31,524 bases of DNA from Candidatus Woesearchaeota archaeon (GTDB lineage Archaea; Nanobdellota; Nanobdellia; Woesearchaeales; CG1-02-33-12): positions 1 through 31,524 of the forward strand of contig JAFCEA010000003.1 of assembly GCA_017609385.1 (NCBI GenBank). Direction: 5' to 3'. Position 1 is the stretch's first letter. Every line of letters begins with the position of its first letter. Of this stretch, positions 22,729 through 31,216 are shown in pieces. The position numbers and the translations under genes were made by a program. Below the pieces are notes generated by a model that was not told the DNA's origin, did no database searches, and saw only the letters and a program-made list of their open reading frames with translations.

Positions 22729-23478
22729 ATGAAATTTGAAGATGTTGCTTTTTATGACCAAATATTGAAATATGTGAAGAGGAAAGAGAAGAAGGATTTT
22801 GAATCACTCTCAAAAGCTGCTAAAGAATGGTTGAGAATTTCATATGAGAATAAAATATACTACGATTGGACGTGGTTAGGAATTCCTATCATCCAAACTC
22901 CATCAGATATGATGATAATACAAGAACTAATTTTCCGTCTTAGACCTAAGACTTTAATAGAAACAGGAGTAGCACATGGTGGTTCATTAATTTTTTACAG
23001 TTCAATACTAAATTTAATTCATGGGAGCGAATATTCAGTTATTGGAATTGAAATTGATTTTCGTTTGCATAATCAAAGAATCCTTGAAAAACATCCTTTA
23101 TATAAGAATGTACATGTTATTAAAGGAGATTCTACCTCAATAACAACTATTCAAAAAATCAAGGATTTGCAACCTGATCTATCAGGAAATGTAATTGTTG
23201 TTTTGGATTCCTATCATGGGAAAGATCATGTACTGAAAGAGCTTGAGCTATACTCTGATTTTGTAAATGTTGGTGGGTACATCCTCGTTTGTGATACAGT
23301 AATGGATATTCTAGAGGGTATTGAATTAACCGATAAAACTGTAAGTAGATATAATGGTCCAAAATCTGCTATAGATGAATTCCTTGAAAAGGATACACGG
23401 TTTGTGATTGATGAAAATTGTAATAAACTCTTTATTAGTCATGCCTATAATGGTTTTTTAAAAAAGATAAGGGATTAA
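22729..23478 (+). CDS. CmcI-family (cephalosporin hydroxylase-like) SAM methyltransferase
   Basis: A 249-residue protein. It has LIETGVAHGGSLIFY (76-90), the SAM-binding glycine motif of the CmcI family, followed by VIGIEIDFRLHNQ, VIKGDST and VVLDSYHGKDHVLKELELY. Despite the family name, members in glycan clusters are sugar O-methyltransferases (rhamnosyl O-methyltransferases of glycopeptidolipid type). Length is normal. AAGGAG lies seven bases before the ATG, and the start is 17 bases after the zinc-insert SDR. It probably methylates a glycosyl residue of the surface glycan. Confidence 0.85.
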   Translation: MKFEDVAFYDQILKYVKRKEKKDFESLSKAAKEWLRISYENKIYYDWTWLGIPIIQTPSDMMIIQELIFRLRPKTLIETGVAHGGSLIFYSSILNLIHGSEYSVIGIEIDFRLHNQRILEKHPLYKNVHVIKGDSTSITTIQKIKDLQPDLSGNVIVVLDSYHGKDHVLKELELYSDFVNVGGYILVCDTVMDILEGIELTDKTVSRYNGPKSAIDEFLEKDTRFVIDENCNKLFISHAYNGFLKKIRD

Positions 23479-23480
23479 TC

Positions 23481-24557
23481 ATGAAACCTAAATGTACTGC
23501 CATAATTCCAACATATAACCGCCCAAATCGTCTAAGAAGACTACTGGATTATTATAATAAATATGGAAAGGGCTTTAATATAATTATTGCAGATTCCAGC
23601 TCAAATGAGAATAAAAAATTAAATAAAAAAAATATTTCATTATTTTCAAGTTTAAACATCCTGCACCTTGATAATCATCCTTCTAAAATACTTCCGTATT
23701 ATAAGGTATGTGACGCATTAAATTATGTTAATACAAAATACTCTGTTTTTTGTGCAGATGATGATTTTATTACGCCGAATGGCATAAACAAGTCTGTGGA
23801 CTTTCTTGAAAAGAATCCAGATTTCACAGTTGCACAAGGTTATTATATAACTTTTTATTTAAAACCTAGTAAGAAAGGAAAACAACACTTTTACTGGGCC
23901 CCTTACTGTTCTTACAATTCAATATCTTTTCCAGATGCGAAATCTAGGCTGGCTTTTCATTTTTCAAATTACTTACCAACATTCTATGCAGTCCATAGAA
24001 CAGACTTATTAAAAAAGATATTTAAAGAAACAATAAAATATACTAATGATGCTATGTTTGGTGAGTTACTACCTTCTATGCTTGATGTAATATATGGAAA
24101 AATGAAATGTTTAGATACATTGTATGGTAGTCGGGAGGTTATACCTAATTCAGGTGGAAGAACATCTAAAACTTTTAAAGATTTTATTAAAGAAGGAACT
24201 TATGATAAAAAATATGCTAAGTTTAGGGAGTGTTTGTCAATACATTTATCTAAAAAGTCTAAGTTAACTGTAGAAGAATCAAAGAAAGTAGTTGATGATG
24301 CTATGTCTTCTTATCTAAAGAAAGTTTATGAAAAACATTATAATAACAGATTAGTTAAAATGAAGAAGATTTTAGATAATCTACCGTTGCCTTCTTGGAT
24401 GTCTGAGCAAATAAAGATGGCATACAGAAAGTTAATTTTCTTAAAGAAAGTTAGAATGGACCCTTTTTGGAACTCAATTGATAAACCATCATCTAAATAC
24501 TATGATGATTTTAATAAGATACGCAACCATGTGCTATTATATTCAAAAAAGCAGTGA
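23481..24557 (+). CDS. GT2-like glycosyltransferase (TIGR00180 type)
   Basis: A 358-residue GT-A protein. CTAIIPTYNRPNRLRRLL at 5-22 is the nucleotide-sugar binding start, and FCADDDFITPNG at 90-101 contains the metal-binding acidic triad (D93-D95). The C-terminal half (about 200-358) is charged and helical with no membrane segments, as in the TIGR00180 glycosyltransferase-domain proteins found in capsule and O-antigen loci. It starts two bases after the CmcI gene, so the two are co-transcribed. Donor and acceptor are unknown. A hairpin (24559-24577) overlaps and follows its stop codon. Confidence 0.85.
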   Translation: MKPKCTAIIPTYNRPNRLRRLLDYYNKYGKGFNIIIADSSSNENKKLNKKNISLFSSLNILHLDNHPSKILPYYKVCDALNYVNTKYSVFCADDDFITPNGINKSVDFLEKNPDFTVAQGYYITFYLKPSKKGKQHFYWAPYCSYNSISFPDAKSRLAFHFSNYLPTFYAVHRTDLLKKIFKETIKYTNDAMFGELLPSMLDVIYGKMKCLDTLYGSREVIPNSGGRTSKTFKDFIKEGTYDKKYAKFRECLSIHLSKKSKLTVEESKKVVDDAMSSYLKKVYEKHYNNRLVKMKKILDNLPLPSWMSEQIKMAYRKLIFLKKVRMDPFWNSIDKPSSKYYDDFNKIRNHVLLYSKKQ

Positions 24558-24558
24558 A

Positions 24559-24577
24559 ATTTCTAATTTTTAGAAAT
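24559..24577. repeat. Short perfect inverted repeat at the end of the glycosyltransferase gene
   Basis: The arms ATTTCTAA and TTAGAAAT are separated by TTT. The dyad begins just after the stop codon and runs into a TATA-like ATATTTAAATAAAC (24576-24589) for the next gene. It could be a weak terminator or a regulator site. Confidence 0.45.
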
Positions 24578-24622
24578 ATTTAAATAAACATCAAAATAAT
24601 CACACTAAACATCAAAGGGAAA

Positions 24623-25300
24623 ATGAAAAAATTGCTTTATAAAAAACTTATTCCACTTTACAGAAAGATAGCTTTTGACCAGAAGAAGCAGTATGATAAG
24701 ATTGCACTGAAATACATGTCATCATGCAAGAAGATAGTTGATGTTGGTTGTGGTACAGGGAGATTTATATCAAATTTTCCATTAAGGATAAAAGGTGTTG
24801 ATGGAAATAAGAAATCTGTTGAGGGATGCATAAAAAAAGGTTATGATGTTGTTAGAGCAGATATCGCTAAACTTCCATTTAAGGATAACTCATTTGATGG
24901 AGTTCACTGCTCTCATGTCATTGAGCATCTAGAACCAAAAAAAGCCTATAAGCTTTTATCAGAGCTCGTTAGGGTACTAAAAAAAGAAGGAATCCTTGTA
25001 ATAAGGTCGCCTATGCTGCATTCCGGTTTCTATGACGACTTTACTCATATAAAGCCATATCATCCAAAAGCATTATTACACTATCTCAAGACATGGGAAA
25101 ATCCAAAACAAAGAACATTGGATCCAATTAAAGGAAGATTTGAAGTTTTAAGATTAAAATACAGAAAAGCCCCATTGTTTATTGGAATTATTAATACCCC
25201 CTTCTTTTTTATATTTCCTCTATTTAACTTCCTTTATAGGTTTGGGATAAACTCATTAAAGAAAACAGGTTATATGTTAATATTAAAAAAAATAGAATAA
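24623..25300 (+). CDS. Class I SAM-dependent methyltransferase (Methyltransf_11 type)
   Basis: A 225-residue protein. It has IVDVGCGTGRFI (38-49), the acidic beta-2 end in KGVDGN (74-79), LPFKDNSFDGVHCSHVIEHLEP (post-I to motif II region) and RVLKKEGILVIRSP. The C-terminal stretch contains a hydrophobic FIGIINTPFFFIFPLFNFLY segment that may associate with the membrane. A TATA-like box near 24580 and AAAGGGA directly before the ATG suggest its own promoter. It is likely to modify a lipid-linked or surface glycan; the exact target cannot be read. Confidence 0.82.
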   Translation: MKKLLYKKLIPLYRKIAFDQKKQYDKIALKYMSSCKKIVDVGCGTGRFISNFPLRIKGVDGNKKSVEGCIKKGYDVVRADIAKLPFKDNSFDGVHCSHVIEHLEPKKAYKLLSELVRVLKKEGILVIRSPMLHSGFYDDFTHIKPYHPKALLHYLKTWENPKQRTLDPIKGRFEVLRLKYRKAPLFIGIINTPFFFIFPLFNFLYRFGINSLKKTGYMLILKKIE

Positions 25301-25365
25301 AAATGAATTTTGATAAGTTATTCATAAAAATATAAGCAATATTTTAATTAAGAAGAGGTATTTAA

Positions 25366-26670
25366 ATGGTATCTAAAATAAAATTTATAACAAATATAAT
25401 AAAAGGAAAAATCATTCGAAAGAGAATAAAATTAAATCCCAATGTTCTTCTTACTGAAAACAGGGATGATATCAGGTATATGGTTGATTTTTTAAGGGAA
25501 GTTATTGAAAAAGGTGCTGATCCTAAAAAAACAATATTTTATCAGTTTATTTCTGATATTGATAAAAACTTTTACTATCAACCTAATAAGACTGTTAAAG
25601 AATTTTTGGATTTGTATAAAAAATCAGCGAAGGAAGGCATTAAAGGAAAGATACCTATAATGGGGTTCAAAGATCCTTTTGTAAAAACAAGATGGTTTTT
25701 TTGTGGAAACAGTTTTATTAAATACATAAGAAACACCACAGGATATCAACTATATGATGATGCAAGTTATGTAATTTATAATGACAATACCTTGCGTTAT
25801 GTCATACCTAAAACAAAATTAAGTCAGCAAGCAGCATACAAATTGGCAATTGCAATTTATTTAAAATATAAATCAATACCCTGCGTTTTATTGGAATTTG
25901 ATGAGGAGAATTATTACGCACTCAACTGTACAGAATTTATAAAAGAAAAAAAAGATATTTACAAATTTCTGATTAATGATGACAAGCTGAGGAATTTCTG
26001 TCATGAATTAAATGCTATTTACATGAAACGCCTAAAAATAAAGACTGATGGTTCAGATAAAATATGTTTTTATCAGTCATTTAAAAAACTTAAAATAAAT
26101 GGGGCAAGGGACACAGAGAAGAGGTTTAAAATATATAGTCTTGACAAACTGCTAACTAAAAAACATGATGTTTTGGACATAGGATCTAATCCTGGTTTTT
26201 TTTCATTATATTGTTCAAAATATGTAAATTCTATAGATGGTATAGAACCAAACAAATCCTGCGTTGAGGTTTCCAACTATACTAAGAAATTCTTAGGAAT
26301 AACAAACTGTAATTTTTATGAGACAACAATTGAAAAATTCAAAACAAAAAAGAAGTATGACATTGTGTTCTCCTTCGCTGTTCATAGATATATGAAAACA
26401 TCTTTAGAAGAATACTTAAGAAGAATCTATGATCTGCTTAAAAAAGAAGGATTCCTATTACTAGAGAGTCATACAATTAAAAAATTTTATAGCGGGTGGT
26501 TTACAAATTGTATAAGTACTTTATACTCAGCAGAAGAACTGTCTTTTACTAAAACTGTGAATGATTTGGTTGATAAAGGATTATTTAAGATAGTAAATTA
26601 TGGGTTCAGTTATGATGGTGGAGAGAATTTCAATAGTAAGAGAATGTTTTATTTGCTTAAAAAAATATAA
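25366..26670 (+). CDS. SAM methyltransferase with uncharacterised N-terminal domain
   Basis: A 434-residue protein. The C-terminal half is a class I methyltransferase with VLDIGSNPGFFSLYCS (269-284), the acidic beta-2 end in DGIEPN (291-296) and YDIVFSFAVHRYM. The first 250 residues are not a family I recognise. Residues about 150-180 (QAAYKLAIAIYLKYKSIPCVLLEF) resemble the ParB-like HRLAIAxxLxxxxIPV region of the next gene, so a degenerate ParB-like substrate or nucleotide site is possible. GAAGAGGT precedes the ATG by six bases. It is followed 12 bases later by the ParB-like gene, and the two probably act together. Confidence 0.75.
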   Translation: MVSKIKFITNIIKGKIIRKRIKLNPNVLLTENRDDIRYMVDFLREVIEKGADPKKTIFYQFISDIDKNFYYQPNKTVKEFLDLYKKSAKEGIKGKIPIMGFKDPFVKTRWFFCGNSFIKYIRNTTGYQLYDDASYVIYNDNTLRYVIPKTKLSQQAAYKLAIAIYLKYKSIPCVLLEFDEENYYALNCTEFIKEKKDIYKFLINDDKLRNFCHELNAIYMKRLKIKTDGSDKICFYQSFKKLKINGARDTEKRFKIYSLDKLLTKKHDVLDIGSNPGFFSLYCSKYVNSIDGIEPNKSCVEVSNYTKKFLGITNCNFYETTIEKFKTKKKYDIVFSFAVHRYMKTSLEEYLRRIYDLLKKEGFLLLESHTIKKFYSGWFTNCISTLYSAEELSFTKTVNDLVDKGLFKIVNYGFSYDGGENFNSKRMFYLLKKI

Positions 26671-26682
26671 AATTGGCTAAAT

Positions 26683-27477
26683 ATGGATAAAAGAAAGTTT
26701 TACAAGTATTACAATGTATATTACTACGCATTTTTTAAGGTTTTAATCAAAAAAGGACCTTTTTATATACTGAAAAGGTTACCCTCCTTTCTTTTTCATT
26801 TTTTTTTTGGCATAATTATTGATTACCCTTTAATCATTATTTTAGGACCTAAAAACACTAAGAAGTTATATTTTGCTCTTTTTAAGTTTAGATGCAAACA
26901 TAACTTATTTTTAAAAGAAAAGAATTTATGGCTTAGCCAAACTATTCTAAAAAATATTTACAAAATAAGCTATGTTAATCCAAACAAAGTTAAGTATGCC
27001 CTTCAATTAGGAACTCCTTTTTACATTCAATCTGGGGATTGGGACTTAAAAAAAAGAAATTTAGAAACTAACCCAGCTGTAAATGAAATAACAGTAAGAG
27101 AACTCTTTGTTGATAAAATTCCCTACAGAGAAACAAAACAATATAAGGAAGCTATTAAATATCATGGCTGGGGCAAGAGTTCCTGGTTTAAAACAAGAAG
27201 GGAGCTTGACAGTGATTTTGAGAAGAAGATTTTGATGTATTATAATATTAAAAAAAGTGGATATAAAACACAGGAAGAGCTTAAAAAACAAGATAAGAAT
27301 GGAGATTATAATATAATGAATGAACTCCGTGTATCTATTGACCGCAATGGCAATTATATATTAGAAAATGCAGGCAGCCATAGGCTTGCAATTGCAAAAT
27401 TATTAAAGCTTAAGAAAATTCCAGTTGTTGTGGCAAGGATCCATTACCTTTGGGCAAAGTCAAAGGGATTATTGTGA
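26683..27477 (+). CDS. ParB-like domain protein of a glycan-cluster family, function unknown
   Basis: A 264-residue protein. A hydrophobic segment (about 34-55, FLFHFFFGIIIDYPLIIIL) may anchor it in the membrane. QSGDWDL (116-122) and AGSHRLAIAKLLKLKKIPVVV (230-250) match a ParB-like fold pattern in which GxHR is the nucleotide-binding box. Similar GDWD plus GxHR proteins occur in archaeal and bacterial surface-polysaccharide clusters and not near chromosome partition genes. A role in DNA segregation is therefore unlikely; a kinase-like or nucleotide-dependent role in glycan modification is possible. No function has been assigned that I can name. No clear ribosome site is visible. Confidence 0.65.
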   Translation: MDKRKFYKYYNVYYYAFFKVLIKKGPFYILKRLPSFLFHFFFGIIIDYPLIIILGPKNTKKLYFALFKFRCKHNLFLKEKNLWLSQTILKNIYKISYVNPNKVKYALQLGTPFYIQSGDWDLKKRNLETNPAVNEITVRELFVDKIPYRETKQYKEAIKYHGWGKSSWFKTRRELDSDFEKKILMYYNIKKSGYKTQEELKKQDKNGDYNIMNELRVSIDRNGNYILENAGSHRLAIAKLLKLKKIPVVVARIHYLWAKSKGLL

Positions 27478-27491
27478 TTTTTAAGTATAAA

Positions 27492-28871
27492 ATGGAAAAT
27501 AAGATTTTATCTGATTTAAATAAACATGAAAAATTTTTAACTTACAGGAATATTCCCTTAATTGGTACATCAAAATATGAACTTACTCATACAAGTCAGT
27601 CTGGAATAGTTTTTTCACCAGTTTTTAATTTTCTTAAACAATTTAAACTATTGATAAGATACAAATTATATAAACCTCCAATAGGTAACAAGGGGAAAAT
27701 CTTGTTTCTAGTTTATACAAACAGCCACATTAATACAAGCGCCCCCATAATAAAAAAGATGAAAGAAAAAGCCCTTGTTGTTAAGAGGGATGGTTTTACA
27801 AATAATGTTGCGGAAAAACTAAAGCAGAACAATATAGGTTATAATGATATTGAGAGCTACCTCACAAAAGGATCATTAAAAAACATAAGAAAAGCAAAAG
27901 AATCATTTAAAGCCAAATATAAAGCGTTATTAAAAACAGGAGAATTTGACAGGAGGAAACTAAAATACCTTTTCCTGATTTATTTTCCTGAAATGATACG
28001 ATACATTGAGATAGTAAACAATATACTTTCTGTTGAGAAGCCAAAACTGCTTGCTGTAATGAATGAGATAACAACCCTAGGCAATATTGCTGTTCATATA
28101 GCAAAACAAAAAGGAATTAAAACTTTATGTATACAGCACGGAGCAATTGGCAATGACCCTGGAAGCTTTGTTCCGGTTTCTGCTGATAAAGTAGCTGTTT
28201 GGGGAAATAGTTCCAAGGAAATTTTAATGAAGGAAGGAACCACTGAAGAAAGAATTGTTATAACCGGAGCACCACAGTTTGATAATCTTAAATCCATTAA
28301 TTATAATTTAACAGATGAAATAATAAATGAAATATATCTTGATAAATCAAAGAAATATGTTCTTCTTACATCTCAAAATTTGCCCAATATGAAAGAAACA
28401 GTCAGACATTTATGCAGAGCTTTAAAATCAATTCCTAATGTTCAACTTGTCATAAAGACACACCCTGCAGAGTATTCTACAAAAAAATACAAGAACATAA
28501 TGAAAGAATTTGGAATAAAAGGGGTGGTAACCAAAAAATATCTTTATCCTTTGATGAAAGAATGTAGTGTAATGATAACAATATCCTCAACAACAGGACT
28601 TGAGGCTTTAATTATGGGAAAACCATTGATAACAATAAACCTATCTGGAAAACCTGATGTAATGCCTTATGCAGAAAGCGGGGCAGCTATAGGCATTTAT
28701 AAGCCAGAGAACATTATGCCAGCTCTTAAATCTATCTTGGAAGATCAAGCTGTAAGAAAAAAGCTAGCAAAGAAGGCAAAAATGTTTATTTATGAACAAT
28801 GCTACAAACTGGATGGAAAGGCCTCTGAAAGAATTGTGAATTTGATTAAAGAAATGACTAAGAATAACTAG
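27492..28871 (+). CDS. GT-B fold glycosyltransferase (CDP-glycerol transferase / UDP-GlcNAc 2-epimerase-like C-terminus)
   Basis: A 459-residue protein. The N-terminal half includes CIQHGAIGNDPGSFVPVSADKVAVWG, a stretch seen in capsule-type GT-B enzymes. The C-terminal half has VQLVIKTHPAEYS and the donor-binding TISSTTGLEALIMGKPLITIN, typical of WecB-like and CDP-glycerol/sialyl-type transferases. It lies just before the nonulosonic-acid operon, so it might transfer that sugar, though this is only context. A TTG at 27450 would add 14 residues and overlap the upstream gene by 28 bases; the ATG at 27492 is preferred. Confidence 0.78.
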   Translation: MENKILSDLNKHEKFLTYRNIPLIGTSKYELTHTSQSGIVFSPVFNFLKQFKLLIRYKLYKPPIGNKGKILFLVYTNSHINTSAPIIKKMKEKALVVKRDGFTNNVAEKLKQNNIGYNDIESYLTKGSLKNIRKAKESFKAKYKALLKTGEFDRRKLKYLFLIYFPEMIRYIEIVNNILSVEKPKLLAVMNEITTLGNIAVHIAKQKGIKTLCIQHGAIGNDPGSFVPVSADKVAVWGNSSKEILMKEGTTEERIVITGAPQFDNLKSINYNLTDEIINEIYLDKSKKYVLLTSQNLPNMKETVRHLCRALKSIPNVQLVIKTHPAEYSTKKYKNIMKEFGIKGVVTKKYLYPLMKECSVMITISSTTGLEALIMGKPLITINLSGKPDVMPYAESGAAIGIYKPENIMPALKSILEDQAVRKKLAKKAKMFIYEQCYKLDGKASERIVNLIKEMTKNN

Positions 28872-28896
28872 TTATTTATAAGCTCAATACAAAAAT

Positions 28897-28913
28897 ATCT
28901 TAAATTTTAAGAT
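28897..28913. promoter_or_regulatory. 17-base perfect palindrome upstream of the Lrp gene
   Basis: ATCTTAAA-T-TTTAAGAT is symmetric about a central base and lies 26 bases after the preceding stop codon. It shares the CTTAA/TTAAG core with the flanking dyad at 28914-28975. It could be an Lrp binding site or a short transcription terminator for the upstream gene. Confidence 0.55.
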
Positions 28914-28975
28914 TTTTCTTAAAAAAATATGAAATTCTACGAAAGATTTAAATAATATAAGGTTTTTTAAGAAAA
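28914..28975. promoter_or_regulatory. Long inverted-repeat operator flanking the Lrp promoter
   Basis: Perfect 13-base arms TTTTCTTAAAAAA (28914-28926) and TTTTTTAAGAAAA (28963-28975) enclose the BRE/TATA element. Binding at both arms by a multimeric Lrp protein could loop or wrap the promoter. The downstream arm covers the predicted transcription start. Confidence 0.6.
28940..28955 (+). promoter_or_regulatory. BRE/TATA promoter of the Lrp-nonulosonate operon
   Basis: CGAAAGATTTAAATAA has a BRE-like CGAAA followed by a TATA box. Its spacing predicts transcription start at about the ATG (28978), giving a leaderless mRNA. Confidence 0.65.
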
Positions 28976-28977
28976 TT

Positions 28978-29475
28978 ATGAGAAAAACAAAAGAATTAGA
29001 TGAAAAAGACTGTGTGATACTTAATTTATTGCAGGAAAACTGCAGAATGTCTCTTACAGATATATCTAAAAAGGTTGGCCTATCAATTGATTCTGTAAAA
29101 AAAAGAATAAAGAGAATGATTAAAGACAATATTTTCTTTCCAAAAATTCAGTTAAGGCCAAGAAACTTTGGATTCAAAAATATTGTAGATATCAAGATAA
29201 AATTGCACAATTACTCAGAAAAAGACATTAAGGAATTTATTGAATACCTAAAAGAAAACCCTAATGTTGCTGAAATATTTTCTATATCAGGTGATTGGAA
29301 TTTTTCAATCGTAATAATAGCAAAAGATGCAATTGATTTGGGAAGAATAGCTGGCGAAATAAGAAACAAATTTAGCAAAATAATTGATACATGGTCAGAA
29401 TCATTGACTACATGCGTATACAAATTTGAGAATTATGATATGGTTAAATTAATGGAAAAGAAAGAAAATGAGTAA
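28978..29475 (+). CDS. Lrp/AsnC family transcriptional regulator
   Basis: A 165-residue regulator. The N-terminal helix-turn-helix is LDEKDCVILNLLQENCRMSLTDISKKVGLSIDSVKKRIKRM (7-47) and the rest is a RAM-type ligand/oligomerisation domain (IVDIKIKLHNY ... ISGDWNFSIVIIAKD). It overlaps the first NeuB-type gene by eight bases and is therefore the leading gene of the nonulosonic-acid operon. The palindromes directly upstream suggest it controls itself and so the whole operon. The effector is unknown; archaeal Lrp proteins commonly respond to amino acids. Confidence 0.88.
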   Translation: MRKTKELDEKDCVILNLLQENCRMSLTDISKKVGLSIDSVKKRIKRMIKDNIFFPKIQLRPRNFGFKNIVDIKIKLHNYSEKDIKEFIEYLKENPNVAEIFSISGDWNFSIVIIAKDAIDLGRIAGEIRNKFSKIIDTWSESLTTCVYKFENYDMVKLMEKKENE

Positions 29476-30499
29476 GTTTAAAGAAGCATTGAATAACCCT
29501 AAAATCCCTTATTTAATATGGGAAATAGCTTGCATCCACGAGGGGGATTTTGAATATCTAACAAAATTAGTTGATGAAAAAAAAAAAAAAAAAAGTTGCG
29601 ATGCAATAAAGTATCATGTTCTTATTGATATCAATTCTCACATGACCAAATCTCATGAAGGTTATGAGCTAGTAACAAATCTCATGTTACCTCAAGAAGA
29701 ATGGCTTTCTATAATTAAAAAAACAAAATCAAATAATTTTGAGGTAATTGTTTTAGTTGATGAATTGAAATCAATTGATTTTGTTAAAGATAACCTTAAC
29801 TTTATTGATGCTGTAGAATTACATGCCGTTGCCTTAAACAACATTGAAATGCTTGATAAAGTAAAAGAGTTACAGATTCCAATAATTCTTGGAATAGGCG
29901 GTTCAGAGATAGGTGATATTGAGTTTGCTATTAATTACTTAAACAGGAAAGACATACTGCTTATGCATGGTTTTCAGAATTATCCAACAAAATATGAATA
30001 CATAAATTTCAATAAGCTGGTAAGAATAAAAGATAAATTTAATCTGCCTGTTGGATATGCAGACCACACAGTTTGGGACAATAAAGATAATGAACTAATA
30101 ACTCTTGCAGGCTTTATGACAGGAGCTAATTTCATAGAAAAGCATGTTACCCTTGAATTAGGCAAGAAAAGAGTTGATTTTAATTCTGCAATCAGTATTG
30201 ATATGTTGTCTAATATAAAAAAAAAGATGGAATTATTAAATAAAACCAAAGGAAATGGAAACTTAAAGATAAATGAATATGAAAAAATCTATGCCAGAAA
30301 TGGACCAATGAAATTTACTATTGTTGCAAATAGGGATTTAAAGAAAGGTCAGATAATAAAGAAAGAAGATATAACTTTCAGAAGAACAGGAGAAAAGAAC
30401 ACAATCAAGCAAAGAGACTATTTAAAATTAATAGGGAAGAAAGTTAAAAAAGATATACTCAAAATGGGTTTGGTTAACTGGGGAAATGTTGGAAAATGA
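29468..30499 (+). CDS. NeuB-family synthase (nonulosonic acid synthase-like) with SAF domain and poly-A tract
   Basis: A 343-residue protein. The TIM-barrel NeuB domain spans about residues 12-260, with the metal-ligand type histidines in GYADHT and EKHVTLE. A C-terminal SAF/antifreeze-like domain follows from about 280 (TIVANRDLKKGQIIKKEDI). The N-terminal motif reads IWEIACIHEGD in place of the usual AExGxNHNGD, so it is a divergent paralogue of the standard synthase encoded next door at 31217. These enzymes condense phosphoenolpyruvate with an aminohexose to form a nonulosonic acid. Codons 37-43 are an 18-A run (EKKKKKS). It overlaps the Lrp gene by eight bases and the cytidylyltransferase by four. 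Confidence 0.83.
   Translation: MSKFKEALNNPKIPYLIWEIACIHEGDFEYLTKLVDEKKKKKSCDAIKYHVLIDINSHMTKSHEGYELVTNLMLPQEEWLSIIKKTKSNNFEVIVLVDELKSIDFVKDNLNFIDAVELHAVALNNIEMLDKVKELQIPIILGIGGSEIGDIEFAINYLNRKDILLMHGFQNYPTKYEYINFNKLVRIKDKFNLPVGYADHTVWDNKDNELITLAGFMTGANFIEKHVTLELGKKRVDFNSAISIDMLSNIKKKMELLNKTKGNGNLKINEYEKIYARNGPMKFTIVANRDLKKGQIIKKEDITFRRTGEKNTIKQRDYLKLIGKKVKKDILKMGLVNWGNVGK
29577..29594 (+). repeat. 18-A homopolymer inside a coding sequence
   Basis: The run lies near the 5' end of the NeuB-like gene and is read in frame as part of GAA, five AAA and AGT. Loss or gain of one A would truncate the protein after roughly 40 residues. Runs this long are prone to slippage in replication, transcription and sequencing alike. 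Confidence 0.95.
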
Positions 30500-31212
30500 A
30501 ATTTGCAATAACTATAACTGCCAGAATGAAATCAGAGAGATTACCATTGAAAGTTATGAGATACATAGAAGGAAAGCCAATAATAGAGCACATGATAGAC
30601 AGACTTAAGTTATCTAAACTTGCTGATGAAATAATAATTTGCACTTCAACTAATCCACAGGATGATATACTTGTTGATGTTGCAGAAAAAAAAAGAATAA
30701 AATGGTTTAGGGGAAGTGATGAAGATGTTTTAGACAGACTATTTAATGCAGCCAAGAAGTTTAATATTGATTTTATAGTAAGCACAACTGCAGATAATCC
30801 CTTAACTGACCCCCTTTATATTGATAAGATAATACAAAAGTTTAAAGAGACCAATGCAGATTACATAACATGTAAAAAACTTCCATTAGGAGCTTTTTCC
30901 TATGGAATAAAAGTAAAAGCCCTTGAAAAAGTAATTGAATTAAAAAAAGAAAAAGATACAGAAATTTGGGGCAGATTTTTTGAGGAGATAGATGAATTTA
31001 AGAAAATAGAATTAGAAGTTGAAGATGAATTAAATCATCCAGAGATAAGATTAACAGTTGATGAAAAAGAAGACCTTGAATTAATAAGAAAAATATTTGA
31101 TAATTTTTATAGTCATAAAAAAGATTTTGAACTAAAAGAAGTAGTAAAATATCTTTTAGATAATCCTGACTTAATGAATTTAAATAAAAGCATTGTTCAA
31201 AGGGAAAAATAA
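30496..31212 (+). CDS. SpsF-type cytidylyltransferase (CMP-sugar synthase family)
   Basis: A 238-residue protein. It has ITITARMKSERLPLKVM (4-20), the nucleotide-binding start of the CTP-transferase-3 (NeuA/KdsB/SpsF) family, then ICTSTNPQDD, FRGSDEDVLDR (73-83) and TADNPLTDP (100-108). SpsF-like members activate nonulosonic or related sugars with CTP. The start overlaps the NeuB-like stop by four bases, and a second NeuB gene follows four bases after its stop. A CMP-activated nonulosonic acid is the likely product, with exact identity unknown. Confidence 0.85.
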   Translation: MKFAITITARMKSERLPLKVMRYIEGKPIIEHMIDRLKLSKLADEIIICTSTNPQDDILVDVAEKKRIKWFRGSDEDVLDRLFNAAKKFNIDFIVSTTADNPLTDPLYIDKIIQKFKETNADYITCKKLPLGAFSYGIKVKALEKVIELKKEKDTEIWGRFFEEIDEFKKIELEVEDELNHPEIRLTVDEKEDLELIRKIFDNFYSHKKDFELKEVVKYLLDNPDLMNLNKSIVQREK

Positions 31213-31216
31213 AAAA

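Noticed and set aside
24559..24577. Strong transcription terminator after the TIGR00180 glycosyltransferase gene
   Set aside because: The hairpin is short and AT-only apart from one G-C pair per arm, and it runs directly into a TATA box, so a terminator role cannot be claimed with confidence.
26683..27477. Chromosome-partition ParB
   Set aside because: It has a membrane-like segment and GDWD motif, no ParA neighbour and no parS-like sites; the context is glycan synthesis.
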